Source of the DNA: Apibacter mensalis
GTDB lineage: Bacteria > Bacteroidota > Bacteroidia > Flavobacteriales > Weeksellaceae
Length of the DNA stretch: 64,000 bases
Assembly: GCF_001418685.1 (NCBI RefSeq)
Contig: NZ_LIVM01000001.1
Location: forward strand, 186,001 to 250,000
Reading direction: 5' to 3'
The notes under the pieces were generated by a model, which was not told the origin of the DNA, ran no database searches, and saw only the letters and a program-made list of their open reading frames with translations. Positions 53,531 to 61,819 of this stretch are shown here, one piece after another. How positions within the stretch are numbered: position 1 is the stretch's first letter; each line of letters starts with the position of its first letter. A program made the translations under genes and the position numbers.

Positions 53531-54544
53531 TTAAACTATAAAATCCCTTTTATAATTTGTTAAAGAAACAATAAAAATTACTAAAAATGCAGCTCCAATA
53601 AAATAATTAAAATATTGTTTGATGTCATAATTAATACTTACGGATTGATTGTTTCTTTCTAAGGTTGAAAAGGATTTAAATAGTTTTATGACAACATCTT
53701 TTGTATTATAACCTCCATAGAAATATTTACCCCCGGTTCCTGCAGCTAATTGTTTTAATGAACTATCTTGCAATTTAGTCAATACAATATCTCCATTTTC
53801 ATCCTTTTTATATTCTGAATAATTACCTTCATAAAATAAAGGTATAGGTGCTCCTTGAGTGGTACCTATTCCTACGGAAAATATAGATATTTTATTTTTC
53901 TTTGCCATAGTAATGGCTCTCTTAACTTCTCCTTCGTGAGCTTCCCCATCGGATATTATAAACATTACTTTGGATGTGTTGGAAGTTTGAGATAACATGG
54001 TTGAAGCTTCTAATACTGCATCTGCAATATTAGTTCCTTGTGTCGTAATAAAATTTGTATCAATTCCATTCAGATAGAGCTCAGCAACGTTATAGTCTCT
54101 TGTTAATGGCATAATCGGATAAGCATTTCCTGCAAAAGCTACTATTCCTACCCGGTCCCCTCCTAATTTAGATAAAAAATCACGAACAATTTTTTTGGCT
54201 TTTTCCATCCTAGATGGAGCTACGTCTTCTGCATTCATAGATTTTGAAACATCGATTACGAATACTAAATCAATTCCTTCACTTTTAACTTCTTTCTTGT
54301 CGGGTCCTCCTAACAAGTTAGCTAATCCAAAAATCATCAAAATATAGGCTATAATTATTCCTATATTACTTAAAATAAATTTCGAAAAATTAAGCTTACC
54401 GAAAATCATTTTCTGAAAATTCGGCTCTGCAAATTGATTTATTTTAGACTTTTTCCACTTAATGAGATATAACAACCTCCAAAATAAAAAGGGTATGAAT
54501 AACAATAAATAAAAATATGATATTTTCTCAAACTGCCAATTCAT
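53531..54544 (-). CDS. batB: BatB VWA-domain membrane protein
   Basis: The 337-residue protein has two N-terminal helices (about 8-25 and 55-77), a von Willebrand A domain and a C-terminal helix (about 312-330). The metal-ion-dependent adhesion site is complete: DVSKS (VFVIDVSKSMNAED), the Thr in TTQGTNIADAV, and the Asp in IISDGEAHEGE. It is cotranscribed with batA (6-base gap). BatA and BatB are thought to form a paired surface on the membrane complex. Confidence 0.92.
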   Translation of the reverse strand: MNWQFEKISYFYLLLFIPFLFWRLLYLIKWKKSKINQFAEPNFQKMIFGKLNFSKFILSNIGIIIAYILMIFGLANLLGGPDKKEVKSEGIDLVFVIDVSKSMNAEDVAPSRMEKAKKIVRDFLSKLGGDRVGIVAFAGNAYPIMPLTRDYNVAELYLNGIDTNFITTQGTNIADAVLEASTMLSQTSNTSKVMFIISDGEAHEGEVKRAITMAKKNKISIFSVGIGTTQGAPIPLFYEGNYSEYKKDENGDIVLTKLQDSSLKQLAAGTGGKYFYGGYNTKDVVIKLFKSFSTLERNNQSVSINYDIKQYFNYFIGAAFLVIFIVSLTNYKRDFIV

Positions 54545-54550
54545 AATATT

Positions 54551-55552
54551 TTAATTTATACTTCTAAATACAAATCCTCTTAAAAATAATTCTATCAATA
54601 AAAGTATTAATGCAGGAAAAAGAAACATTCTATATTTCTCTTTATAATTATAATATTTTAAATCATTAATATCGGATTTTTCTAATTTGTTTATTCTATT
54701 GTATATATTTTGAAGACTTTCAGCATCGGTAGCTCTAAAATATTCTCCTCCGGTTTTTTGTGCAATATGTTTTAATAAATTTTCATCTATTTCCACTTTT
54801 TGTTTTTCAAAATATAACTTTCCGGTAAATCGGTCTATTTGAGTGGGAAATAAAGCATAACCATTAGTTCCAATTCCAATAGTATAAACTTTAATCCTTT
54901 CTTCTGCTGCAATATCTGCAGCTACAGTAGGATCTACATATCCGTCGTTATTTACTCCATCTGTCATTAAAATAACTACTTTACTTTTAGCCTTACTTTT
55001 TTTAAGATGATTTACTGCTGTAGTTAATCCAACTCCTATGGCAGTTCCCCCTTCTAGAGTCTGTGTTTTTAAATTTTCAATCTGTTGAATTAATATATTT
55101 CTATCTACAGTCAGAGGAACTAAGGTAAGTGCTTCTCCAGAATAAGCAATCAATCCAATCCGGTCAACCAATCTTTCTAAAGCAAATTTCTGTGCCACTT
55201 TTTTAAGTGCTGATAGCCTATCCGGATTCAAATCTTTTGCCAACATGCTTAATGATACATCTACTGTCAGCATTATATCAATACCTTTATTACTTTGATA
55301 TATTTGGGAAGTAGCTATAACTTTAGGTCTGGCCATTGCGAATATTAATAAAGCTAGTATAAGCAGACGCATCCAAAACAATAAGGGTCTTAAGAAAATT
55401 TTGTAATTATTTTCAGACTTAAAAGCTGAGACATTGGGTATTGATACTGCCTCTGTCTTAGCTTTAGTTTTAAATTTAAGATAAATAAACATCGGTATTA
55501 TTAGCAATAAAACCAACATCCAAGGATATCCGAACACTATATTATGATTCAT
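54551..55552 (-). CDS. batA: BatA VWA-domain membrane protein
   Basis: The 333-residue protein has N-terminal helices (about 8-25 and 56-75), a VWA domain and a final helix (about 310-330). Its metal site is intact: DVSLS (MLTVDVSLSMLAKDL), the Thr in LEGGTAIGVGL, and the Asp in LMTDGVNNDGYVD. It differs from BatB mainly in surface loops. It starts 10 bases inside the end of the BatD-like anchor gene, so translation is coupled. Confidence 0.92.
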   Translation of the reverse strand: MNHNIVFGYPWMLVLLLIIPMFIYLKFKTKAKTEAVSIPNVSAFKSENNYKIFLRPLLFWMRLLILALLIFAMARPKVIATSQIYQSNKGIDIMLTVDVSLSMLAKDLNPDRLSALKKVAQKFALERLVDRIGLIAYSGEALTLVPLTVDRNILIQQIENLKTQTLEGGTAIGVGLTTAVNHLKKSKAKSKVVILMTDGVNNDGYVDPTVAADIAAEERIKVYTIGIGTNGYALFPTQIDRFTGKLYFEKQKVEIDENLLKHIAQKTGGEYFRATDAESLQNIYNRINKLEKSDINDLKYYNYKEKYRMFLFPALILLLIELFLRGFVFRSIN

Positions 55553-56453
55553 CTTGCAGCTTTATTTTAGGTGAATCGGTTTTTGTTTGATTTATGAAAT
55601 TTATTGCCTTATCCATATGTATTTTCGTTTCTTCCGGAGTAGGCTTGAATTTCGCAAACTTTGCCAGATCTGCAGTTTTGAAAATTGCACTAAGATTTTC
55701 TGCTTCTTGCCCATCTATCCATCTTTCTTTTTTTAAACATTCCAATAAATCATCAGACAAAAGTTTGGTTGCGGGGAAATCCCAACGAGCTTCCATATAT
55801 TCTTTTAAAATAGACGCTAACTCTGAATAATATTTTTTATATAAATTTTTATCTAAATAATTAGATTTATTCAACTTTTTCAACCGATTTATTGCCAGTA
55901 CATCAGGATATGTTTTATGGATTACCGATTTTTTCTTCTTTCTTCTCACTATATAGATAATTATAGCCACTATGAAGATAATTAGTACAATATACTGCCA
56001 ATAATTCTGTAAATAATCCCAACTATTCTTAGGTACCTTTACAATAGTCTTTATATCGAATAAAGGAGTCCGAATACTATCGGTGGAAACCGGAATTACC
56101 GTTACCTTATAGGACGGAGTATAATATTCTCTTGAATTTATTAGAATTCTTTGAGAAGGTACAGTAAATGTTCCTTCTTCATATGCCGAAAAAATTATAC
56201 TGTCACTTATAAATCGAATATTGTCCTTATATAATGTATCTTTTTTTTGTCTTAAAACTTCTAATTTTGCACTAAGTGTGTCTTTAACTGTTGGAAAAAT
56301 TATAGTATCATTATGATTAGATTTAACTGTAACTTTTAAAGTAACCGGCTCTCCAAATTTTATATAATCTGTTGAAATAGTGGAAACAGGTGCTTGAGCA
56401 TGAATAAATATTGATACTATAGAAAAATATACTATGAAAATTTTAAACTTCAC
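55542..56453 (-). CDS. BatD-like anchor protein (DUF4381-type) of the Bat operon
   Basis: The 303-residue product has a signal peptide (cleavage near IHAQ), a beta-rich periplasmic domain (about 20-140) and one membrane helix (about 152-170). A basic cytoplasmic domain (about 175-303) follows with YKKYYSELASILKEYMEARWDF, a block resembling DUF4381 proteins. It probably ties the MoxR/DUF58 pair to the VWA proteins. The start codon is GTG at 56453, 2 bases after the DUF58 stop; no ATG is available before the signal peptide. It overlaps batA by 11 bases. Confidence 0.75.
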   Translation of the reverse strand: MKFKIFIVYFSIVSIFIHAQAPVSTISTDYIKFGEPVTLKVTVKSNHNDTIIFPTVKDTLSAKLEVLRQKKDTLYKDNIRFISDSIIFSAYEEGTFTVPSQRILINSREYYTPSYKVTVIPVSTDSIRTPLFDIKTIVKVPKNSWDYLQNYWQYIVLIIFIVAIIIYIVRRKKKKSVIHKTYPDVLAINRLKKLNKSNYLDKNLYKKYYSELASILKEYMEARWDFPATKLLSDDLLECLKKERWIDGQEAENLSAIFKTADLAKFAKFKPTPEETKIHMDKAINFINQTKTDSPKIKLQDES

Positions 56454-56455
56454 AA

Positions 56456-57322
56456 TTAATGATGTCCTCTAAAATAATTAAACAATATTTTTATATAATC
56501 ACCATGAGCAGGTATATTTAGAAAACCGGCACCGTTTTTAATGAATACATTTTCTGTTATATTCATTAATCGTTGATAATATTCTGAATATTTATCCCGA
56601 ACTACTTTTGAAGAAGTATCTACCCATTGCAATTTTCCGGTTTCTAAATCTTCAAGATAAATCAAGCCCATATCCGGAAATATTTTTTCAATACGATCGT
56701 AAACGCGAATCCCGGTTATGTCATGCTTTTTTGTTAATATTCGTAAATTTCTTTCAAAATAGGTGACATCAAAATCTGATATTAAAAAAATGGTAGATTT
56801 TCTTTTTATGGTTTTTATTATAAAATCAAAAACTACTGATAAATCTGTTCTGGTATGTTTGGGCTCTGCTTCTAAAATCTTTTTTATTATTCTAACTATA
56901 TGAGCATTTCCCTTTTTAGGAGCAATAAAAAATTCTATTTTATCCGAAAATAATACTAACCCTACCTTATCGTTGTTTTTAACAGCAGAAAGAGCAAGAG
57001 TTGCTCCAATTTCAGCAACCATCTCTTTTTTTAATTGTTTTTTTGTACCAAAATTCATAGATGCACTGATATCTATTAATATCATAGACACCATTTCTCT
57101 TTCTTCCTCGAATATTTTTACAAAAGGCTCATTATATCTAGCTGTTTTATTCCAATCGATTTTTCTGACATCATCCCCAAATTGGTATTGACGAACTTCC
57201 GAAAATGTCATTCCTATACCTTTAAAAGAACTATGATATTCTCCTAAAAACATAGAATTAATTCTTCTTTTAGATTTTAGCTCGATAAGTCTTACCTTTT
57301 TTAAAAGCTCTTCTGTCGTCAA
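56456..57322 (-). CDS. DUF58 VWA-like protein of the MoxR/Bat operon
   Basis: The 288-residue cytoplasmic protein has the DUF58 opening (FLGEYHSSFKGIGMTFSEVRQYQFGDDVRKIDWNKTARY read in parts) and a VWA-like fold with a DISAS metal-site motif (ILIDISASMNFG). The only plausible start is TTG at 57322, since MTTEELLKKVRLIELKSKRR aligns with the family N-terminus and no ATG precedes the core. It follows moxR after 23 bases. DUF58 proteins act with MoxR ATPases; the client is unknown. Confidence 0.9.
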   Translation of the reverse strand: MTTEELLKKVRLIELKSKRRINSMFLGEYHSSFKGIGMTFSEVRQYQFGDDVRKIDWNKTARYNEPFVKIFEEEREMVSMILIDISASMNFGTKKQLKKEMVAEIGATLALSAVKNNDKVGLVLFSDKIEFFIAPKKGNAHIVRIIKKILEAEPKHTRTDLSVVFDFIIKTIKRKSTIFLISDFDVTYFERNLRILTKKHDITGIRVYDRIEKIFPDMGLIYLEDLETGKLQWVDTSSKVVRDKYSEYYQRLMNITENVFIKNGAGFLNIPAHGDYIKILFNYFRGHH

Positions 57323-57345
57323 CTTTCTTATTTATTTAATAATTA

Positions 57346-58350
57346 CTACGGTGCTTTTACAGAATTTAGAATTTGATCAATTATATCCTCTGAAGATATA
57401 TTTTCTGCTTCTGCTTCATAGGTAATTCCTACACGATGACGAAGTACATCCTTGGCAACAGATTTAACGTCTTCAGGAATAACAAATCCTCTCTGGTTTA
57501 GGAATGCATTTGCCTTAGCTGCCAATGCCATACTTATGCTACCTCTTGGAGAAGAACCGAATAATATATATGGCTTTAAATTAGGTATATTATATTTTTC
57601 TGGATAACGCGTAGCGAATACCACATTAAGAATATAACTTTCTATCTTTTCATCCATGTATATTTCTTTTATTAACTCTCTTGCTTGAAAAATTTTATCC
57701 AAAGTTATTATTTTTTTAACTTGATATTTTTCACCGGAAATATTTTGCCTAAGAATCGTCCTTTCTTGCTCAAAATCAGGATAAGAAATCACACATTTAA
57801 GCATAAATCTGTCAACTTGAGCTTCCGGGAGTGGATATGTTCCTTCTTGATCGATAGGATTTTGTGTTGCCAATACTAAGAAAGGTTCTTTCAACCTAAA
57901 TGTTTTATCCCCAATGGTTACCTGTTTTTCCTGCATGGCCTCCAATAACGCAGATTGGACTTTAGCCGGGGAACGATTAATTTCATCTGCCAAGATAAAG
58001 TTAGCAAAGATAGGTCCCTTTTTTATAGAAAAATCATTATCTTTCATATTATATATTAGGGTACCTAATACATCTGCCGGTAATAAGTCAGGTGTAAATT
58101 GAATACGAGAAAATTCTCCATCAAGAGCCTCAGCAAGGGTTTTTATTGCCAAAGTCTTTGCCAATCCAGGAACACCTTCCAACAAAACATGACCGTTACT
58201 TAATAAACCTATTAACAGACGGTTAATCATATATTTTTGCCCAACAATAACCTGATTTATCTCTTTACTAAGTAAAGTAAAATCCTTGCTTTTTTCTCGT
58301 ACTTTTTCAATAATAATTTTTATATCTTCGGAAGTTGATGTATACTCCAT
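57346..58350 (-). CDS. moxR: MoxR-family AAA+ ATPase
   Basis: This chaperone-type AAA+ ATPase leads the Bat operon. The 334 residues contain Walker A GVPGLAKT (about 59-66) and Walker B FILADEINRSP, then sensor 1 LATQNPIDQEG, and the second-half motif GSSPRGSISMALAAKA. Length and motif order are normal for MoxR. MoxR proteins are thought to load cofactors or metals or to remodel VWA-domain partners; here six partners follow on the same transcript. No exact -7 box was found before it. Confidence 0.96.
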   Translation of the reverse strand: MEYTSTSEDIKIIIEKVREKSKDFTLLSKEINQVIVGQKYMINRLLIGLLSNGHVLLEGVPGLAKTLAIKTLAEALDGEFSRIQFTPDLLPADVLGTLIYNMKDNDFSIKKGPIFANFILADEINRSPAKVQSALLEAMQEKQVTIGDKTFRLKEPFLVLATQNPIDQEGTYPLPEAQVDRFMLKCVISYPDFEQERTILRQNISGEKYQVKKIITLDKIFQARELIKEIYMDEKIESYILNVVFATRYPEKYNIPNLKPYILFGSSPRGSISMALAAKANAFLNQRGFVIPEDVKSVAKDVLRHRVGITYEAEAENISSEDIIDQILNSVKAP

Positions 58351-58522
58351 TTTTTCTAAAAATTAACTTGCAGCAAAGTTCAATATTTTATTCTAATTGC
58401 GTTGCTAATAAATCGTTAAAATTTGTAGTAAATCATCTAATTTTATATATTTCTGGCAGTATAATTTGATTATTATATTTTTTTTATATTTATAAATTAG
58501 GCAATCTCAATAATAAACTTAC

Positions 58523-58530
58523 TAACTTTG
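58523..58530 (+). promoter_or_regulatory. -7 box of lipA
   Basis: An exact TAnnTTTG (TAACTTTG) lies 19 bases before the lipA ATG. The -33 region is weak. Confidence 0.5.
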
Positions 58531-58549
58531 TACAATAAAAATTTGTTTT

Positions 58550-59404
58550 ATGGACTCCTCAACATCAAAACCTAAATGGATTCGGGTAAAGCTACCCTCC
58601 GGAAAAAATTATAAGGAGCTTAGGGGAATCGTTGATAAGTATAAGCTAAACACTATTTGCCAAAGCGGAAGTTGTCCTAATATGGGCGAATGTTGGGGAG
58701 AGGGTACGGCTACTTTTATGATTCTGGGTAATATTTGTACCAGGAGCTGTGGATTTTGTGGAGTTAAAACGGGCCGTCCTGCTGAAATCGATTGGGAAGA
58801 ACCGGAAAAAGTTGCGCGTTCTATCAAATTAATGAAAATTAAACATGCTGTTTTAACATCTGTAGATCGTGATGATCTAAAAGATATGGGATCCATTATT
58901 TGGGCTGAAACTATCAAGGCGGTGCGCAGAATTAGTCCTGGCACAACCATGGAAACATTAATTCCCGATTTTCAAGGAATTCACAGGCATATAAATAGAA
59001 TTCTGGAAGCCGCCCCTGAAGTCATTTCGCATAATATGGAAACGGTTAGACGTTTAACCCGTGAAGTACGTATCCAGGCAAAATATGATAGAAGCTTGGA
59101 AGTTCTCCGATATATAAAAGAACAAGGGCAACGAAGGACTAAAACTGGAATTATGCTTGGTCTCGGTGAAAAACCGTCGGAAGTTTATGAGTCTATCAAA
59201 GAAATACATGATGCTCATGTTGACGTTATAACTATTGGACAATATTTACAACCTAGTAAAAAGCACCTTCCTGTAAAGGAATTTATTCCCTTAAAACAAT
59301 TTAAAGATTATGAAGATTATGCTAGGAGCTTGGGAAATTTCAGGCATATTGAAAGTAGCCCATTGGTTCGTTCATCTTATCATGCAGAAAAACATGTCAA
59401 TTAA
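58550..59404 (+). CDS. lipA: Lipoyl synthase
   Basis: This radical SAM enzyme inserts two sulfurs into octanoyl-protein to make lipoyl cofactors for 2-oxo-acid dehydrogenases. The 284 residues hold the auxiliary cluster cysteines C37, C42 and C48 (CQSGSCPNMGEC) and the radical SAM motif C63-T-R-S-C67-G-F-C70. The RSSYH segment ends the chain (S275) and provides the auxiliary-cluster serine. All required residues are present. It is a single gene, convergent with the glutaminyl cyclase gene. Confidence 0.97.
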   Translation: MDSSTSKPKWIRVKLPSGKNYKELRGIVDKYKLNTICQSGSCPNMGECWGEGTATFMILGNICTRSCGFCGVKTGRPAEIDWEEPEKVARSIKLMKIKHAVLTSVDRDDLKDMGSIIWAETIKAVRRISPGTTMETLIPDFQGIHRHINRILEAAPEVISHNMETVRRLTREVRIQAKYDRSLEVLRYIKEQGQRRTKTGIMLGLGEKPSEVYESIKEIHDAHVDVITIGQYLQPSKKHLPVKEFIPLKQFKDYEDYARSLGNFRHIESSPLVRSSYHAEKHVN

Positions 59405-59496
59405 AACTATCAATTTAAATAGTATAAATAGTAAGTGAAATCATGTTTTTGGTGTTACATACAGTTTATCACATTTATATCATGAACAACTAAAAA

Positions 59497-60534
59497 TTAT
59501 TGCACTGTAAACTCCACTTTATAAATTTTAGACCACAGTTTCCCCGTAATTAAAAATACGTTTCCACTTACATAGGAAATACCATTCAAAACAGCCTCTT
59601 CATTGGATTTATTCAATTTTACTAATTCCGAAAAATCTGCTTTTGCAACCACAATTCCAGTATTAGGATCAATAACCAGAATTATGGGTTCATCAAAAAC
59701 ATTGGCATAAATATAGCCGTTAGCGTATTCTAATTCATTAATTCTAGAATAGATAGTTTCATACCCAATAACCGAAATGCTCTTTTTTAAATTAAAATCT
59801 TTATCATAGAATTTTAATTCTGAGGATCCGTCTGAAATAACCATTTCATCCCCTATGGTTGTCGCTCCCCATCCCTCAAATAAAGTGCCGGGATAATTAA
59901 ATTCTTTTTGAAGTTTAAAATCTGAAACATTATAAATAAATCCTTTTTTCTCCCTCCAAGTAAGTAAATACAATTTCCCGTTCAACGTAGCAAACCCTTC
60001 CGCGAAAAATTTGGGATCTATTTTAACACTTTGAGAATAAGAGGTTGATCCTAACTTATATTTTACTAATAAGGATTTTCCATATAGCCCGGAACTTTCT
60101 GTAATCCATCCGTCTTTATAGGTAAATCCTTGTGTAAATAATTCCGGGTTATGAGGGAATTCTTGAATTAATTTATACTTTAAAATCTTTTCTTTCTCTC
60201 TAGGAAATACCGTAAAAGTTGCATCTATTTTTTTTTTATATTTTCCGTTATAGTTAATTGTCAATATTATATAGTTAATTCCTAGTTTAGCATTAGACTC
60301 TTCCAATGTAATATTATTTTTATCATATGTTCTACCATTTAATTTAATACTATAAGAATCAATAATTCCATCTTGAGTATTAAATTCCAAAGGCAGCTTA
60401 TCTCCTATGTGTAATGGCTTATCATCTAATTTTTCAAAATTGGTACTGATACTTATATTCTTAGGATCTTTACATCCGATTATACTTATAAGAAACAACA
60501 AACATAGTACTAGTCTCGATATTATATTTTTCAT
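59497..60534 (-). CDS. Glutaminyl-peptide cyclotransferase lipoprotein (beta-propeller type)
   Basis: This plant/bacterial-type glutaminyl cyclase converts N-terminal Gln to pyroglutamate on exported proteins. The chosen ATG at 60534 gives 345 residues with a lipobox IIGC (Cys21); an upstream TTG would add MRLKIGFILQKQYK and overlap lgt. After an N-terminal Ig-like strand region the propeller part shows the family blocks ELFTQGFTYKDGWITES, FAEGFATLNGKLYLLTW and FEGWGATTIGDEMVISDG. In Bacteroidota this enzyme acts on Sec-exported proteins. It lies 1 base after the lgt stop codon, so lgt, which lipidates such proteins, is in the same operon. Confidence 0.88.
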   Translation of the reverse strand: MKNIISRLVLCLLFLISIIGCKDPKNISISTNFEKLDDKPLHIGDKLPLEFNTQDGIIDSYSIKLNGRTYDKNNITLEESNAKLGINYIILTINYNGKYKKKIDATFTVFPREKEKILKYKLIQEFPHNPELFTQGFTYKDGWITESSGLYGKSLLVKYKLGSTSYSQSVKIDPKFFAEGFATLNGKLYLLTWREKKGFIYNVSDFKLQKEFNYPGTLFEGWGATTIGDEMVISDGSSELKFYDKDFNLKKSISVIGYETIYSRINELEYANGYIYANVFDEPIILVIDPNTGIVVAKADFSELVKLNKSNEEAVLNGISYVSGNVFLITGKLWSKIYKVEFTVQ

Positions 60535-60535
60535 T

Positions 60536-61390
60536 TTATATTGCTTTTGAAGTATAAATCCTATTTTTAGCCGCAATTAGAATGCAAATTCCTGCAATAA
60601 TAAAGGGCACACTCAACCATTGTCCTGTATTTAATCCTAGCCAATTGATATATTCTTCTCCTTGAGGTTCTTTAAAGAATTCTACTATGAATCTTATTCC
60701 AAAAAGTACAATTAAAAAATACCCGAATATCCACCCCGAATATTTCTTTTTATCAGTTTTTAAATAAATATATATAAGGGATATAAACAATAGTAAATAT
60801 CCGAATGCTTCGTATAACTGAGAAGGATGTCGTGGAACTATATTTCCGTATTCATCTGTATCTTGTTGGATAAATAATACTGCCCACGGAAGAGAAGAAG
60901 GCTTTCCAATAATTTCTGAATTAAAAAAATTTCCAAAGCGTATAAACATCCCTCCTATAGAAACAGGAATAACAATTCTATCTAATATCCAATAAAAGGT
61001 TCGTTTCAAATATTTTCTTGTAAATAAATATAAAGAAATTAGAATTCCTATAGCAGCTCCGTGGCTGGCCAACCCTGAATAACCTGTAAATTCAAAATGA
61101 GGCTTAGTTCGTATGGGTAAGAATACAGCTAATGGATCTTGTATCAATAATTGCTTTTGATAAAACAAAACATGTCCCAACCTGGCTCCTATTATTACTG
61201 CCAGAAACATATAAATAAATAAGGGATCTAATAATTTTTTATCTTCCTTATCTTTTTTAAAAATAAATTCCATGAGATAAAAACCTAAGCCGAAAGCAAT
61301 AACATACATCAAACTGTAGTATCTTAAGGTAAAACTGCCTATGTGTATGCCTAAACTTGGATCCCAAGTAATATATAAAAGTTGATTCAT
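60536..61390 (-). CDS. lgt: Prolipoprotein diacylglyceryl transferase
   Basis: This inner-membrane enzyme transfers diacylglycerol to the lipobox cysteine of prolipoproteins. The 284 residues give about seven helices with the Lgt features IGARLGHVLFYQ, the GLASHGAAIGI stretch (a variant of the HGG block), the signature GGMFIRFGNFFNSEIIGKPSSLPWAV, and RHPSQLYEAFGY. It follows yidD by 6 bases and precedes the glutaminyl cyclase lipoprotein, a secretion-linked operon. Predicted clients in this window include LptC, GldH and the aromatic lipoprotein. Confidence 0.95.
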   Translation of the reverse strand: MNQLLYITWDPSLGIHIGSFTLRYYSLMYVIAFGLGFYLMEFIFKKDKEDKKLLDPLFIYMFLAVIIGARLGHVLFYQKQLLIQDPLAVFLPIRTKPHFEFTGYSGLASHGAAIGILISLYLFTRKYLKRTFYWILDRIVIPVSIGGMFIRFGNFFNSEIIGKPSSLPWAVLFIQQDTDEYGNIVPRHPSQLYEAFGYLLLFISLIYIYLKTDKKKYSGWIFGYFLIVLFGIRFIVEFFKEPQGEEYINWLGLNTGQWLSVPFIIAGICILIAAKNRIYTSKAI

Positions 61391-61396
61391 TTATTT

Positions 61397-61636
61397 TTAA
61401 TTATGTTTTTTTTGAGGCACCGGATCATAACCCTCTCCTCCCCAAGGATGACAACGAAAAATACGTCTACTTCCCAACCAAAAACCATAGAACAGTCCAT
61501 GAGTTTTTAATGCTTCCAACATATATGCGGAACAGGTAGGAGTATATCTGCAATGTTTTCCTAACCAAGGAGATATAGCGATCTGATAAGCGCGTATTAA
61601 TACAACCAACGGGAATATAGTTATTTTCCTTATCAT
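61397..61636 (-). CDS. yidD: YidD membrane protein insertion efficiency factor
   Basis: The 79-residue protein has one amphipathic N-terminal helix and the strict YidD signature ([43 protein letters not shown]). It supports membrane-protein insertion by YidC and is often near rnpA, yidC and rpmH; here it leads the lgt operon. A -7 box TATCTTTG lies on the minus strand at 61653-61660, 16 bases before the start. Confidence 0.96.
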   Translation of the reverse strand: MIRKITIFPLVVLIRAYQIAISPWLGKHCRYTPTCSAYMLEALKTHGLFYGFWLGSRRIFRCHPWGGEGYDPVPQKKHN

Positions 61637-61652
61637 TATATCAATTTCCTTG

Positions 61653-61660
61653 CAAAGATA
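61653..61660 (-). promoter_or_regulatory. -7 box of the yidD-lgt operon
   Basis: An exact TAnnTTTG (TATCTTTG on the minus strand) lies 16 bases from the yidD ATG. No -33 TTG at the usual distance. Confidence 0.45.
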
Positions 61661-61791
61661 CAGTTTTCTCTAAGATGACATTCTGCATTAATAAATATTT
61701 AACAGGCTAAATTAAATATTTCCAATTCAATATAATTATTAAAGGTTTACTACTCTAAATAAAGAGTTCATTTTATATAGGTTATATTTAT

Positions 61792-61799
61792 TATTTTTG
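61792..61799 (+). promoter_or_regulatory. -7 box of the U32 gene
   Basis: An exact TAnnTTTG (TATTTTTG) lies 20 bases before the ATG of the U32-family gene. -33 region weak. Confidence 0.45.
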
Positions 61800-61819
61800 C
61801 GTAAAATTTTAAATAAGTA

